From positions 124,001-188,000 of the forward strand of contig CANNGH010000003.1 of the NCBI GenBank assembly GCA_947504115.1: DNA of 64,000 nucleotides, read 5' to 3'. The translations under genes were made by a program, and so were the position numbers. Under the pieces are notes generated by a model. It was not told the origin of the DNA and made no database searches. It saw only the letters and a program-made list of their open reading frames with translations. This DNA is from an uncultured Sedimentitalea sp. Its GTDB lineage: Bacteria; Pseudomonadota; Alphaproteobacteria; Rhodobacterales; Rhodobacteraceae. Shown here piece after piece: positions 26,145-35,780 of the stretch. Each line of letters opens with the position of its first letter. The first letter of the stretch is position 1.

Positions 26145-29100
26145 TCAGGCCACCAGCGATTCGGCCTTTTTCAGATCGACCGAGACCAGCTGGCTGACCC
26201 CCTGCTCGCCCATGGTGACGCCGAACAGACGGTCCATCCGGCTCATCGTGACGGCATGGTGGGTGATGATCAAAAACCGCGTGTCGGTCTGGCGGCACAT
26301 CTCGTCCAGCAGGTCGCAGAACCGCGTCACGTTGGCGTCGTCCAGCGGCGCGTCCACCTCGTCCAGCACGCAGATCGGCGCGGGATTGGCAAGGAACACC
26401 GCGAATATCAGCGCGGCGGCGGTCAGCGTCTGCTCCCCCCCCGACAGCAACGAGAGCACCGAAAGCTTCTTGCCCGGTGGCTGGCACATGATTTCCAGCC
26501 CGGCCTCCAGCGGGTCGTCGCTTTCGACCATGACCAGATTCGCCTCGCCGCCGCCGAACAGATGGCGAAACAGCATGGTGAAATTGCCGTTCACCTGCTC
26601 GAACGCGGTCAAAAGCCGTTCGCGGCCCTCGCGGTTCAGACCGGCGATGCCGCTGCGCAGGGTCGCGATCGCCTCTTCCAGATCGGCCTTTTCGCTCACC
26701 AGGCTGTCGTGTTCCTCCTGGACCTCGCGCGCATCCTCATCGGCGCGCAGGTTGACCGCGCCCAGTGCCTCGCGCTGACGCTTGTGGCGCTGCACCTCGG
26801 CCTCCAGCGTGTCGGCATCGGGCATCCCGTCCGCCGCGACATCCAGTTCGGCTAGCAACCTCTCGGGCGTCGTCTCGCGCTCTTCCGCGATCCGTTCGGC
26901 CGTCTGCGCCACCGTCTCACGGGCGGCTTCGGCACGGGCCTCGGCGCGGGCGCGGGCCTCGCGTGCTTCCGACGCGGCGCGCTCGGCATCGCGCTCGGAC
27001 TGCACGGCGTCGCGCAAGGCCGTGTCGGCCTCGGTCAGGGCTGCGGTCGCGGCCGCGCGGCGGGTTTCGGCACGGGCGACGTCGCCTGCCAGTGCCTCGC
27101 GCTTCGCGGCGATCTCGGCGGGCGCGGTACTGGCCTCGGCCAATTCGGTCTCCGATGCGGCCTTGCGCGTGGCCAGTTCCGAAATCCGCTTGTCCGCGGT
27201 GTCCAGCCGGTGCCGCCAGCCGCTCAGCTCCTTGGTGACGTCCTGACTGCGCCGGGTGCGCGCCTCGCCCTCGCGGCGCAGTTCGTCATGGGCGCTGCGG
27301 CGCGACATCATGGTGATGCGGGCGGCCTCGACGGTCATGCGGATATCGTCCGTCCGCGCCCGCGCCGCCTCCAGATCACCCAGTTCGCCCAGGGCCCGCT
27401 CGGCCTCGCGCAGCTGAATGCGCGCCTCCATCGCCGCCTCTTCGTGGCGGGTCACGGCGAGGTCCAGCGATTCCAGCCGACCTTCGGCCAGATTGCGATC
27501 CGCCTCGGCGCGCGACAGGGCGCGGTTCGCATCCGTCATCGCGCGATCCGCCTCGCGCCGTGCATGACGGGCGGCTTTCTCGGCATCGCCCAACGCCGCC
27601 AGCCGCGCCGTCAGCGCCTCATGCGCCTGCTCCGCGGTTTCGGCGCGCGATGTCGCCTGTTTCGTCGCCTGTCGCAACTCCTCCAGCCGGTTGCGCTGCT
27701 GCAGCCGCAGCGCGGCCGCACTGGGCGCATCCTCGGCCCCGGCGCGATAGCCGTCCCAGCGCCACAGATCCCCCTCGAGCGACACCAACCGCTGCCCCGG
27801 CAACAGATCCCCCTGAAGGCGCGGCCCGTCCTTCGCGGCGACCAGCCCGATCTGCGCCATCCGTCGCGACAGAACATCGGGCACCGAGACGTGGCTCGAC
27901 AGCGGCGTCACCTCGGCCGGCAGTTTTGGCGCCGACGCGTAGGGCGCCAGAACCGCCCAGCCCGACGCCCCGTTCGCTTCGACCTCGGGCGCACGCAAAT
28001 CGTCGGCCAGCGCCGCGCCCAGCGCCTTTTCAAAGCCTTTTTCCACGTGCAACCGATCGAGGATCTGACCGCCCTCGGCGGTATCGCGTTGCAACAGCTT
28101 GCCCAGCGCCGCAACCTCGGCGCTCAGCGCGTTCAACTCGCCAGTGGCTTGCGAGCGTTCGGCGCGCGCGTCGGCCTCGCAGGCCTGGGTCTCGGCGCGT
28201 GCGACCTCCGCCTGGGTCAGCGCGGTTTCGGCATCGCCTGCAGCGGCAATCGCGGCGGTTTCGGCTTGCGTCGCGCGCTCGTGATCCTGCGCGGCACGAT
28301 CCACGGCCCTGCGCGATTCGGCCATCGTGATACGGGCTTTTTCGGCCTCGGCTTCGGACTTGGCCAGCGTCTTGCGGCTGTCCTCCAGCAGGCGCTGCGC
28401 CGATTGATGCCGCGCCGCCAGCCGGGCGACATCCTCGGTCTGTTGCGCCAGATCGGCCTCGCGCATCCGCAGCACGTCGCCAGCCTCGCTGGCCAGATCG
28501 GCGGCTTCGGCCAGACGTTCGGCATGGCCGTCGCCCGCCTTGGCCAATTCGCGGGCCTCCCATTCCAGACGGTCGATGGTTTCGACGGCATCGCGGTTCA
28601 GCCCGGTTTCGCGGTCGATATCATGGGTCAATTGCGCGATCCGGGCGGTCAGGGTCTCGATGGTCTGGCGCGCGCGCGCCTCCTGATCGGCCAAGGTGTC
28701 ACGCTGCACTTCCAGCCGTTGCAGAACGGCGCCGGCAATCGCCTCTTCCTCGCGCAGGGCCGGCAGCGCATCTTCGGCGATGCCGCGCGCCTTGGCGGCG
28801 TCACGCGCCGCGGCTTCGGCCTGCGCCGCATCGCCGACGCGCTGGCGCAACATATCTTCGGCGCTGGAACGGGCAGCATCGGCCTCGGCCCAGCGGCGGA
28901 ACAGCAGCATCCCCTCGGCCTGTCGCAACTGCTGACCGATTTCGCGATACCGCGCCGCCTGCCGCGCCTGCCGCGCCAGTTGTGTCAACTGTGTCGCCAA
29001 CTGGTCGATCACATCATCGACGCGGGTCAGGTTGCTTTCGGCACCTTTCAGCTTCAGTTCCGCCTCGTGACGGCGCTGATAAAGGCCCGATATTCCCGCC

Positions 29101-29600
29101 GCCTCTTCCAGGATACGGCGGCGCGCGGTGGGCTTGGCGCGGATCAGTTCGGCGATCTGCCCCTGGCTGACCAAGGCCGGCGAATGCGCGCCTGTCGAGG
29201 CATCGGCGAACAGCATCTGCACGTCACGGGCGCGCACATCCTTGGCGTTGACCTTGTAGGCGCTGCCGATGTCGCGTGTGATCCGGCGCACGATGTCCAG
29301 CGTGTCGCTGTCGTTGAACCCGGCCGGGGCCAGACGGTCGGAATTGTCGATCTGCAACGCGACTTCGGCGAAATTGCGCGCCGGGCGGGTGGCGGCACCG
29401 GCAAAGATCACATCCTCCATGCCGCTGCCGCGCATCGTGGTGGGGCGGTTTTCCCCCATCACCCAGCGCAGCGCCTCGAGCAGGTTCGACTTGCCACAGC
29501 CATTCGGCCCGACGACGCCGGTCAGACCGTCCGAGATGATCAGGTCGGTCGGGTCGACGAAGCTTTTGAAGCCGGTCAGTCTGAGTCTGGAGAAACGCAA
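26145..29600 (-). CDS. smc: Chromosome segregation protein SMC
   Basis: 1151 residues, normal for bacterial SMC. Walker A GVVGPNGCGKSNLLEAL near residue 35; long Ala/Glu/Arg-rich coiled coils; a hinge around residues 500-660 (GASGWAVLAPYASAPKLP, RMAQIGLVAAKDG); signature LSLLSGGEQTLTAAALIFA and Walker B ICVLDEVDAPLDDAN near the C-terminus. The start codon is TTG (29600), consistent with the conserved MRFSRLRLTGFKSF opening. With ScpAB it loops and condenses DNA. scpA/B are not in the window. Confidence 0.97.
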   Translation of the reverse strand: MRFSRLRLTGFKSFVDPTDLIISDGLTGVVGPNGCGKSNLLEALRWVMGENRPTTMRGSGMEDVIFAGAATRPARNFAEVALQIDNSDRLAPAGFNDSDTLDIVRRITRDIGSAYKVNAKDVRARDVQMLFADASTGAHSPALVSQGQIAELIRAKPTARRRILEEAAGISGLYQRRHEAELKLKGAESNLTRVDDVIDQLATQLTQLARQARQAARYREIGQQLRQAEGMLLFRRWAEADAARSSAEDMLRQRVGDAAQAEAAARDAAKARGIAEDALPALREEEAIAGAVLQRLEVQRDTLADQEARARQTIETLTARIAQLTHDIDRETGLNRDAVETIDRLEWEARELAKAGDGHAERLAEAADLASEAGDVLRMREADLAQQTEDVARLAARHQSAQRLLEDSRKTLAKSEAEAEKARITMAESRRAVDRAAQDHERATQAETAAIAAAGDAETALTQAEVARAETQACEADARAERSQATGELNALSAEVAALGKLLQRDTAEGGQILDRLHVEKGFEKALGAALADDLRAPEVEANGASGWAVLAPYASAPKLPAEVTPLSSHVSVPDVLSRRMAQIGLVAAKDGPRLQGDLLPGQRLVSLEGDLWRWDGYRAGAEDAPSAAALRLQQRNRLEELRQATKQATSRAETAEQAHEALTARLAALGDAEKAARHARREADRAMTDANRALSRAEADRNLAEGRLESLDLAVTRHEEAAMEARIQLREAERALGELGDLEAARARTDDIRMTVEAARITMMSRRSAHDELRREGEARTRRSQDVTKELSGWRHRLDTADKRISELATRKAASETELAEASTAPAEIAAKREALAGDVARAETRRAAATAALTEADTALRDAVQSERDAERAASEAREARARAEARAEAARETVAQTAERIAEERETTPERLLAELDVAADGMPDADTLEAEVQRHKRQREALGAVNLRADEDAREVQEEHDSLVSEKADLEEAIATLRSGIAGLNREGRERLLTAFEQVNGNFTMLFRHLFGGGEANLVMVESDDPLEAGLEIMCQPPGKKLSVLSLLSGGEQTLTAAALIFAVFLANPAPICVLDEVDAPLDDANVTRFCDLLDEMCRQTDTRFLIITHHAVTMSRMDRLFGVTMGEQGVSQLVSVDLKKAESLVA

Positions 29601-29739
29601 AATATGGCTGCCCTGATTCCCGCTGATCGGAATGTGCGGCCTTGAGGGGCATCAAGTCAATGATCTTGCCGCTTCATATGGGATATTCGGCTTATTCGCC
29701 CACCATATATTGATGACCGCTGTGCCTGCATCGGCAGGC

Positions 29740-30147
29740 TCAGTACGGATCGCACTGGAAATCCGCATATGTGACATCCAGCGTCCGGTTCATCCACGAA
29801 CTCACCTGCATGCAATCATAGGACACCGGCGGAACCGGTCGCTGCCATGACGCCGGACGCCCATCGCATGCCAGAACACCCAGCGCCAGCGCCTGATCGC
29901 CGCGCATTTCGGTCACGCGGCAACCGCTGACCCGCTCCATGGCAAAGGCCGCACGGGCGCGGATCGGGCCGAAACGCGGCGCATATTGCGCATTGACGCG
30001 CACCGCCTCGGCCAGATCCTCACGCACCCGCACATCGAACACGCTGCCCGCGACGGTAATCCGCGTGGCCGGCACCCCGCGAAAATGCGGACTGGGCGCG
30101 GTGCACGCGACGCAGAACAGCAGGAGGCAGAGCAGGACAGCTTTCAT
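29740..30147 (-). CDS. Hypothetical lipoprotein (135 aa)
   Basis: MKAVLLCLLLFCVAC is a lipoprotein signal with lipobox CVAC. The mature part carries TRITVAGSVFDVRVREDLAEAVRVNAQYAPRFGPIRARAAFAMERVSGCRV and two further cysteines that may pair (SYDCMQV, FQCDPY). No family is recognised; it looks like a conserved periplasmic domain rather than noise. A GCCTGC/GCAGGC hairpin follows its stop at 29724-29739. It is upstream of smc on the same strand. Confidence 0.72.
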   Translation of the reverse strand: MKAVLLCLLLFCVACTAPSPHFRGVPATRITVAGSVFDVRVREDLAEAVRVNAQYAPRFGPIRARAAFAMERVSGCRVTEMRGDQALALGVLACDGRPASWQRPVPPVSYDCMQVSSWMNRTLDVTYADFQCDPY

Positions 30148-30204
30148 CCGGGCAGCGTGCCCGCGAAAGGTTAAGGAACGGTTTATGCAACCGCGCCGCG
30201 CGGT

Positions 30205-31452
30205 CTAGCGCGCATCGCTGTGCCAAAGTTCCTCATAGAGCGCGTTATATCGGGCCGCGACCACCGGCATAGCGAAATGATCCACCGCATAATCACGCGC
30301 GGCCCGGGCCATCGGCGTCAATCCGTCCGTGGCATCCGAGGCCTCCCGAACCCGACGATCCAGGATCCGCGCCATGCCCTGCGCGAGATCCTGGGCATCA
30401 TAGGGGCGGGCCAGATAGCCGAGATCGCAGCCTGCGACCAGGTCCGGCAGACCACCGATATCGAAGCCGACAATCGGCGTGCCGCATGCCAACGCCTCGA
30501 CACCGACATTGGGCAGGTTGTCCTGTCGCGACGGCAACGCGAACACATCGGCTGCGGCATACATCATCCGCAAGGTTTCCGGATCGTCTATCGCGCCGAC
30601 CGAATGCACCTTGAAAGGCAAATCGGCAGCATCCGCCGCCCCACCGAACACCAGAAGCTGCAAATCGCGCCCCTCTGCATGCAGCCGGAGCAGCGCCTCG
30701 CGCAGATGAACAAAACCCTTTCTGGGGTCGCTGCCGCCTCCCATCGCGCCGAAAAGGACCATCGGCACATCGACGGGAAGATCCAGACCGGCGCGGGCAG
30801 CGGCGCGGGGCATGGGGGTCCAGACATCCGTGTCGATGGGATTGGGAATGATGCGTACCGGCCAGCCGCCTGTCAGCGCGCTGTCGCGTGCACACTCGGC
30901 CAGCCAGCGGCTGGGCGTAACGATGTGAAACGGTCGCCGCCAGTGCCGCCGCTTGCGCTGCCAGACCCATTGGTTCAGGTCCGACCCACTTTTTTGTCGG
31001 CGATAGCCATCACGCCAATCGTCCGTCTCGGAATAATGCTCCGCGCCGCTGATGGGCCACATGTCGTGCATGGTCCAGACCAGGGGATGCCTGATGCGCC
31101 CGATTTCAGCGATCGAAATGAAATCGAAATTGACCCAGTGCAGATTGACGATCTGGCGGGGCTGACGGTTCAAATGCGCGCCCAACCCGGACCGCGCCAT
31201 CGCCAGAGACACCAATCCGTTCGCATTTCCGGCCGCGCGACGCTGCAAGTGTCGCGCCAGTTCACGCTGCACCATCCGCACGATTCCGCGCTGTCGAACA
31301 AATCGCTCGATGGGCGGATCAACGGCAGCGTCGGCCACCGTCATCCGCGACTTCAGCCCGAACGTCAGACAGGCATCGTGCAATCTGCGCGCCGCAATCG
31401 CGGCCCCGCCCCCTGTGCTGCTGGTGCTGACGTGGTTGACTCTGCAACACAT
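30205..31452 (-). CDS. Glycosyltransferase family 4 (group 1)
   Basis: 415 residues. NHVSTSSTGGGAAIAARRLHDACLTFGLKS is the GT4 N-terminal glycine-rich acceptor loop; the donor site shows PNPIDTDVWTPMP, MVLFGAMGGGSDPRKGFVHLREAL and the EX7E-like region FALPSRQDNLPNVGVEALACGTPIVGFDIGGLPDLV. The His-rich FVWTMHDMWPISGAEHYSET block is seen in polysaccharide GT4 enzymes. It transfers a sugar from a nucleotide-sugar in exopolysaccharide or O-antigen synthesis; specificity is unknown. Part of a three-gene glycan patch, divergent from the TupA-like gene. Confidence 0.92.
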   Translation of the reverse strand: MCCRVNHVSTSSTGGGAAIAARRLHDACLTFGLKSRMTVADAAVDPPIERFVRQRGIVRMVQRELARHLQRRAAGNANGLVSLAMARSGLGAHLNRQPRQIVNLHWVNFDFISIAEIGRIRHPLVWTMHDMWPISGAEHYSETDDWRDGYRRQKSGSDLNQWVWQRKRRHWRRPFHIVTPSRWLAECARDSALTGGWPVRIIPNPIDTDVWTPMPRAAARAGLDLPVDVPMVLFGAMGGGSDPRKGFVHLREALLRLHAEGRDLQLLVFGGAADAADLPFKVHSVGAIDDPETLRMMYAAADVFALPSRQDNLPNVGVEALACGTPIVGFDIGGLPDLVAGCDLGYLARPYDAQDLAQGMARILDRRVREASDATDGLTPMARAARDYAVDHFAMPVVAARYNALYEELWHSDAR

Positions 31453-31582
31453 TTCCTAGTCCCGACGTACCTCTAATTTCAGTCATATCGCGTTTGGTTT
31501 CTTGTGTCACGTCGGGCCATGGACTTTGAAATTGCAAATCATTAGTGACAAGGAAACTGTAAACGCAGGTGGGCCAAAGATC

Positions 31583-32473
31583 GTGTCAAAACCCAAAAAG
31601 ACCTTATCGCGGCGGCTTTATATAACATTTGCCCGCCCTCTTTATCGGCGTCTGCCCTATACAAGATGGGGTGACAGGCTGGCATATCTTCATGAATTTT
31701 ATATGCAACATCATAGGTGGCCCTCCAAAGAGCAACTATTCAACAACGTCCTCTACCGGATAAAATCAAGTACGGAAATTGAGCAGCCGGAGCGCACCTT
31801 CACCACCGATAAGGAATTCGTCAAATACTATATCGCCGGGGTGGTAGGCGAGGAATATAACGTACCCACACTCGCGGTGCTGCGCAGCCCAGAGGAAGTA
31901 AACACCTACGATTTCCCGGAAACATGCGTGATCAAGGCGACTCACGGCTGCGGCGACGTCGTGATATTGCAGCCGGGAATGGAACCGGACCGCTCGGCGC
32001 TGATCGATCAACTGAGCGAGAACTACTATTATGCATATCGCGAGCGGAACTATCGGTCATTAAAAGGCAAGCTGATCGTCGAACCACGCCTTTTCGAGGG
32101 TCAAGATGTGCATGATTACAAAGTTTTCTGCTGGAATGGTCGGGCGCGCTGCATTCTCTACGTGAACGATCGCCACACCGCATTTTTTCGATTGCTTCTA
32201 GATATTGACTGGCAGCCGATACCTGTCGAGTGGTCGCCACACGATGTTGAAAAACCGTTGCCGGAAAAGCCTGCGGTATTGGACGAGATGATCGAAATCG
32301 CGGAAAAACTTTCCCGCCCGTTCGACTTCGTCCGTGTGGATTTCTATATCGACGACGATCGCCTGCTGGTCGGTGAAATTACTCATTGTGCCGCTGGCGC
32401 CAACGAGCAATTTCGCAACCTCGACGAAGAACGCAAATTGTCCGAAATCATCTTCGGCACATCGTCAACCTAA
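31583..32473 (+). CDS. TupA-like ATP-grasp protein (polysaccharide-associated)
   Basis: 296 residues from a GTG at 31583 giving MSKPKKTLSRRLYITFARPL; the track uses a TTG at 31502 whose extra 27 residues look non-coding, and no start has a strong ribosome binding site. Family features: VIKATHGCGDVVI, KLIVEPRLFEGQDVHDYKVFCWNGRAR and FDFVRVDFYIDDDRLLVGEITHCAAGANEQF, which match TupA-like ATP-grasp ligases (teichuronopeptide synthesis protein TupA). A peptide or amino-acid modification of a glycan is inferred. The gene is clearly more AT-rich than its neighbours, suggesting transfer. Overlaps the next convergent gene by 9 bases. Confidence 0.8.
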   Translation: MSKPKKTLSRRLYITFARPLYRRLPYTRWGDRLAYLHEFYMQHHRWPSKEQLFNNVLYRIKSSTEIEQPERTFTTDKEFVKYYIAGVVGEEYNVPTLAVLRSPEEVNTYDFPETCVIKATHGCGDVVILQPGMEPDRSALIDQLSENYYYAYRERNYRSLKGKLIVEPRLFEGQDVHDYKVFCWNGRARCILYVNDRHTAFFRLLLDIDWQPIPVEWSPHDVEKPLPEKPAVLDEMIEIAEKLSRPFDFVRVDFYIDDDRLLVGEITHCAAGANEQFRNLDEERKLSEIIFGTSST

Positions 32474-33373
32474 CCGTCGGATCAATCGCCGCCATTTCCG
32501 TCCCAGCTTTTCCAGTTTGCCGGGGCGGCGCATGTAGTGGGCTCTCAACTGCTCCAGTGCGTCGCGGTCTTCCATTATCAGATCGGGAAGCGGTGGAGTC
32601 ATGTCGGGATTCAGCGCGCTCTGCGCATAGCCGTCGGCATCCCCGCAATGGGTGCCCGATCCGTCAAAGCCGATATTCTCGGCGTACGAGCGATAAGGTG
32701 CAAGGCACAGCCCGTCATTCCGGAAGATCGTCGCATACCAGAACACAGCCCAGGTGCGGATGTCACCGCGCGCGTTGGCCTGAACCTGCCCCCAGAAATC
32801 ATGTGCGCCGTCCAGATTGAACCGATGAATATCCTCGGGCGAGAACCGTTCGAGCAACCCGGCAGGGTCGCGCTCGAAATGGCTCCAGCGATCGGCCCAA
32901 CTGGCCCATCCCCAGCAACTCATGAACCGCCAGAAGGCCGCGCCGCGTCGGTCGCGGTTTTCGGCGATTGGCTCGTTATAGCCGGAAATATGCCACACAT
33001 CTGGCTCGTCGGCATACCGGTCCAGGGCGAGGTTCATGTAATTCAGAAAGGCTGGCGAGGTCACGATGTCGTCCTCGACGATGATGGCACGGCCATGGGC
33101 CTGCATGGTCTGGCTGACCCCATCCTGAATAGCTCGTGCCAGCCCCGCGTTCTCGTCGCGCTTCAGGACCTCGACGCTGGCGAACGCGGTCTGCGCCTCG
33201 GCGAGCGCCGCGACCTGCCGGACCAGCCCCGCTTCCTCTTCGGTGCGCGGTCCGTCGACATGCACGATCAGCGGGGTTTTGCCGGCAATGGGCGATTGCG
33301 TCAGCGCCGCAAGGGTGCGTTGCGTATGTTCGGGACGCCGAAACGCAAAGACACAGACGGGCGCGTACGCCAT
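32465..33373 (-). CDS. GT-A-fold glycosyltransferase (GNT-I-like)
   Basis: 302 residues. VCVFAFRRPEHTQRTLAALTQSP and IVHVDGPRTEEE form the nucleotide-sugar Rossmann part; IIVEDDIVTSPAFLNYMN holds the metal-binding DXD-like EDD. RFMSCWGWASWADRW and NPDMTPP are downstream blocks I know from bacterial sugar transferases related to beta-1,2-N-acetylglucosaminyltransferase I. Substrate unknown. Its ATG overlaps, as TGATG, the stop of a short open frame that may be a LysE remnant. Confidence 0.85.
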   Translation of the reverse strand: MAYAPVCVFAFRRPEHTQRTLAALTQSPIAGKTPLIVHVDGPRTEEEAGLVRQVAALAEAQTAFASVEVLKRDENAGLARAIQDGVSQTMQAHGRAIIVEDDIVTSPAFLNYMNLALDRYADEPDVWHISGYNEPIAENRDRRGAAFWRFMSCWGWASWADRWSHFERDPAGLLERFSPEDIHRFNLDGAHDFWGQVQANARGDIRTWAVFWYATIFRNDGLCLAPYRSYAENIGFDGSGTHCGDADGYAQSALNPDMTPPLPDLIMEDRDALEQLRAHYMRRPGKLEKLGRKWRRLIRRLG

Positions 33374-33486
33374 CAGGACGCCGTTCGCAGGCGCATGGCG
33401 CCAAGGCGCAATCCGAAAATTGCGATGATGCCGCCCGAAAGGGACCGGATCACCATGCTGGCACTGCGCGCTTGCGTAACCGGGTC
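33373..33486 (-). pseudogene. Possible C-terminal remnant of a LysE-family transporter
   Basis: Just after the atpF stop a minus-strand frame reads [20 protein letters not shown] then IAIFGLRLGAMRLRTAS and stops, with an internal ATG at 33456 but no ribosome binding site. The SGGIIAIFGLRLG motif resembles the conserved last helix of LysE/RhtB transporters (SGAxLIxLGLRLA). No N-terminal portion is present because atpF occupies that space. It may mark a recombination junction or could be a chance frame. Confidence 0.3.
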
Positions 33487-34069
33487 AGTGCAGCTTGGCT
33501 TCGACATCGGCGATCGCCGAATCGATCAGCGCGTTGCCCTCGGCTGCGGTCATCTGTTTGGCAATGACCTCCTTGGCGGCGGCGACGGCGATGGCGATGG
33601 CGCGGTCGCGGACCTCGCGCACGGCCTTCTCCTGCGCCGATACGATCTGGTCGTCGGCGGCGGCAAGGCGGCGGGTGACGGACTTTTCCATGTCGGCCTT
33701 GGCCTGTTCGGCGGCGGCGGCGGCCTCGTGACGGGCCGTGGCGACGATGCGGTCGGCCTGGGCCTGGACCTCTTTCTGCTTGCGCTCGTAAGAGGCGAGC
33801 AGGGTCTGGGCCTCTTCACGCAGCGCGCGGGCCTCGTCGAGTTCGCTGCGAATGTCCTCGGCGCGCTTGTCCAGCATCTTGCCGATCATGCCGGGCACCT
33901 TGAAATAGAGCAGCACGGCGATGAACAGGATGAAGGCCAGCAGCACCACGAAATCGGTGTTGTGCAGCGAAAAGAACGGCCCCGTCGCGGCGAACGCCGG
34001 AGACGCGGTGAGCGGCGTCACCGCGCCAACGGCCAGCAGTGGGGCGAATTTGGTGCGCATGTCTCTCAT
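33485..34069 (-). CDS. atpF: ATP synthase F0 subunit b
   Basis: 194 residues. A short leader precedes the single membrane helix [30 protein letters not shown], followed by a long charged coiled coil ([32 protein letters not shown]) and the C-terminal F1-binding part. It forms the peripheral stalk with b'. It starts by ATGA overlap with the b' gene; a second ATG three codons in is possible. Last gene of the F0 operon. Confidence 0.95.
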   Translation of the reverse strand: MRDMRTKFAPLLAVGAVTPLTASPAFAATGPFFSLHNTDFVVLLAFILFIAVLLYFKVPGMIGKMLDKRAEDIRSELDEARALREEAQTLLASYERKQKEVQAQADRIVATARHEAAAAAEQAKADMEKSVTRRLAAADDQIVSAQEKAVREVRDRAIAIAVAAAKEVIAKQMTAAEGNALIDSAIADVEAKLH

Positions 34070-34638
34070 CCCTTCATCCGGGTTTCGACGGCCGCCTGAA
34101 TGGCCGCCTGATCCGGTTTGCTGCCCATGGCGGTGACCAGCGCCTGCGCGGTGTCGGTGGCGACGCTTTTCACGGCATCCATTGCGCCGGCGCGGATGTC
34201 GGCGATGGCTTTTTCGGATTCCGCCGTGCGGGCGGCAATCTCGGAATCGGCGCGCTTCATCGCCTCGTCCAGATCGGCCTGAATTTCGGCGCGGGCCTCG
34301 GCCACGATGGTCTGGGCCTGTGTCCGCGCATCGGCCAGTGCCTTTTCATAGGCTTTCTCGGCGTCCTGCGCACGGGCCTTGAGGTCTTCGGCATAGGCGA
34401 TATCATTGGTGATCGTGCCCTGCCGTTCGGCCAGGATCGCACCGATGCGGGGCAAGGCGACCCGCGACAAGACCAGATAGATCACGACAAGCGTGACCAC
34501 CAGCCAGAAGATCTGGTTGCCGAAATGCGAGAAATCAAGCTGCGGCAGACCCGGCGCGGCGTCGGCGGGGTTATGCGCGGCGACCCCTGTGGCATCGACC
34601 AGGCCGTCGCCCGTGGCCTCGAATGTCTCGGTTTCCAT
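34066..34638 (-). CDS. atpF': ATP synthase F0 subunit b'
   Basis: 190 residues from the ATG at 34638 with a GGGAGA ribosome binding site; the track start at 34692 is 18 codons too far upstream. The membrane helix is [30 protein letters not shown], followed by a coiled coil and the C-terminal [26 protein letters not shown]. The b/b' heterodimeric stalk is typical of photosynthetic bacteria and alphaproteobacteria. Also called atpG or atpX. Confidence 0.93.
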   Translation of the reverse strand: METETFEATGDGLVDATGVAAHNPADAAPGLPQLDFSHFGNQIFWLVVTLVVIYLVLSRVALPRIGAILAERQGTITNDIAYAEDLKARAQDAEKAYEKALADARTQAQTIVAEARAEIQADLDEAMKRADSEIAARTAESEKAIADIRAGAMDAVKSVATDTAQALVTAMGSKPDQAAIQAAVETRMKG

Positions 34639-34722
34639 GTCGTTCTCCCAAGGAACTTGGCCTACACCGGGTCGCGCGCGGAATTGCGCCACCCGGCCGT
34701 AAGGATACTGGTCCCAAAGATA

Positions 34723-34959
34723 TCAGACGGCGAACATCAGCAGCAGGGCAACGAGGAACGAGAAGATCCCCAGCGCTTCTGCAAAGGCGATGCCGATAAA
34801 CAGCATGGCCGTCTGGCCCGCTGCCGCCGAGGGGTTGCGCAGGGCACCCGACAGGTAGTTGCCGGCCACATTGCCCACACCGACCGCCGCGCCGCCCATG
34901 CCCATGCATGCCAGGCCCGCGCCGATATATGCGCCCATTTGTACGATATCGCCTTCCAT
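34723..34959 (-). CDS. atpE: ATP synthase F0 subunit c
   Basis: 78 residues hidden at the end of a longer track ORF; the ATG at 34959 has a GGAG ribosome binding site. Two hydrophobic helices flank the polar loop [11 protein letters not shown]; the proton-binding carboxylate is E61 in [11 protein letters not shown]. Helix 1 is Gly-rich ([21 protein letters not shown]) as in c-ring packing. No sodium-site pattern is obvious, so proton coupling is expected. Confidence 0.96.
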   Translation of the reverse strand: MEGDIVQMGAYIGAGLACMGMGGAAVGVGNVAGNYLSGALRNPSAAAGQTAMLFIGIAFAEALGIFSFLVALLLMFAV

Positions 34960-35021
34960 TGGTATTCTCCTTACGTTGGAATCGGTGATGAATGTCGATG
35001 GGCGGCTAGCCCACCATTGTG

Positions 35022-35780
35022 TCAGTGCGACGGATGCAATGCATCCTTGAGATAGACGCAGGTCAGGATCGTGAAGACATAGGCCTGAATGAACGCCACC
35101 AGCACCTCCAGCCCGTACATCGCGGTGATCGCGACGATCGACAGCGGCGAGATGGCGGCGATGGCCGCGAAAGCCGCGAAAACCTTGATCACGGCGTGAC
35201 CGGCCATCATGTTGCCCGCAAGTCGGATGGAGTGGCTGACCGGACGCACGAAATACGAGATCACCTCGATCAGCGCGAGTACCGGGCGCAGTGCCAGCGG
35301 TGCCTCCTTGACCCAGAACAGCCCCAGGAATGCCGGACCGTTCAGAACAAAGCCCAGGATCGTGACCGCAAAGAAAACGGCCAGCGCCAGCAGGGCCGTC
35401 ACGGCGATATGGCTGGTGGTGGTAAAGGCCATCGGCAGCAGGCCGAGGAAGTTGGCGAAGACGATGAACATGAACAGCGTCATGATATACGGGAAATACT
35501 TCACCCCGTCCTTGCCACAGATGTCCTCGACCATCTTGTAGATGAAGCCATAGGCCAGTTCCGCGATCGACTGCCCGCGCGACGGGACGATGGCCCGCTT
35601 CGAGCTGCCCAGAATCAGCAACACGACGACCGCCAGAATGGTGATCCCCATCCACAGGGTCACGTTGGTGGGCGTATACCACGCGATAGCGTCGCCGCCG
35701 AACAGCGGCTCGACCTTGAACTGGTCCATCGGGTGAAAAACCAGACCGCCGCTCTCTTCGCCTTGCGCTTCAGTCGCCAC
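35022..35780 (-). CDS. atpB: ATP synthase F0 subunit a
   Basis: 252 residues from the GTG at 35780 behind AGAGGAA; the track's 13 extra residues read into the atpI end. About five membrane helices are present. The essential arginine is in [17 protein letters not shown], and the last helices read [30 protein letters not shown]. It forms the proton half-channels against the c-ring. It overlaps atpI by 11 bases. Confidence 0.95.
   Translation of the reverse strand: MATEAQGEESGGLVFHPMDQFKVEPLFGGDAIAWYTPTNVTLWMGITILAVVVLLILGSSKRAIVPSRGQSIAELAYGFIYKMVEDICGKDGVKYFPYIMTLFMFIVFANFLGLLPMAFTTTSHIAVTALLALAVFFAVTILGFVLNGPAFLGLFWVKEAPLALRPVLALIEVISYFVRPVSHSIRLAGNMMAGHAVIKVFAAFAAIAAISPLSIVAITAMYGLEVLVAFIQAYVFTILTCVYLKDALHPSH

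Noticed and set aside
27210-29645. 811-codon plus-strand ORF opposite smc
   Set aside because: Composition (Arg, Gln, Leu, Gly) is the complement of SMC coiled-coil codons; no ribosome binding site or known domain.
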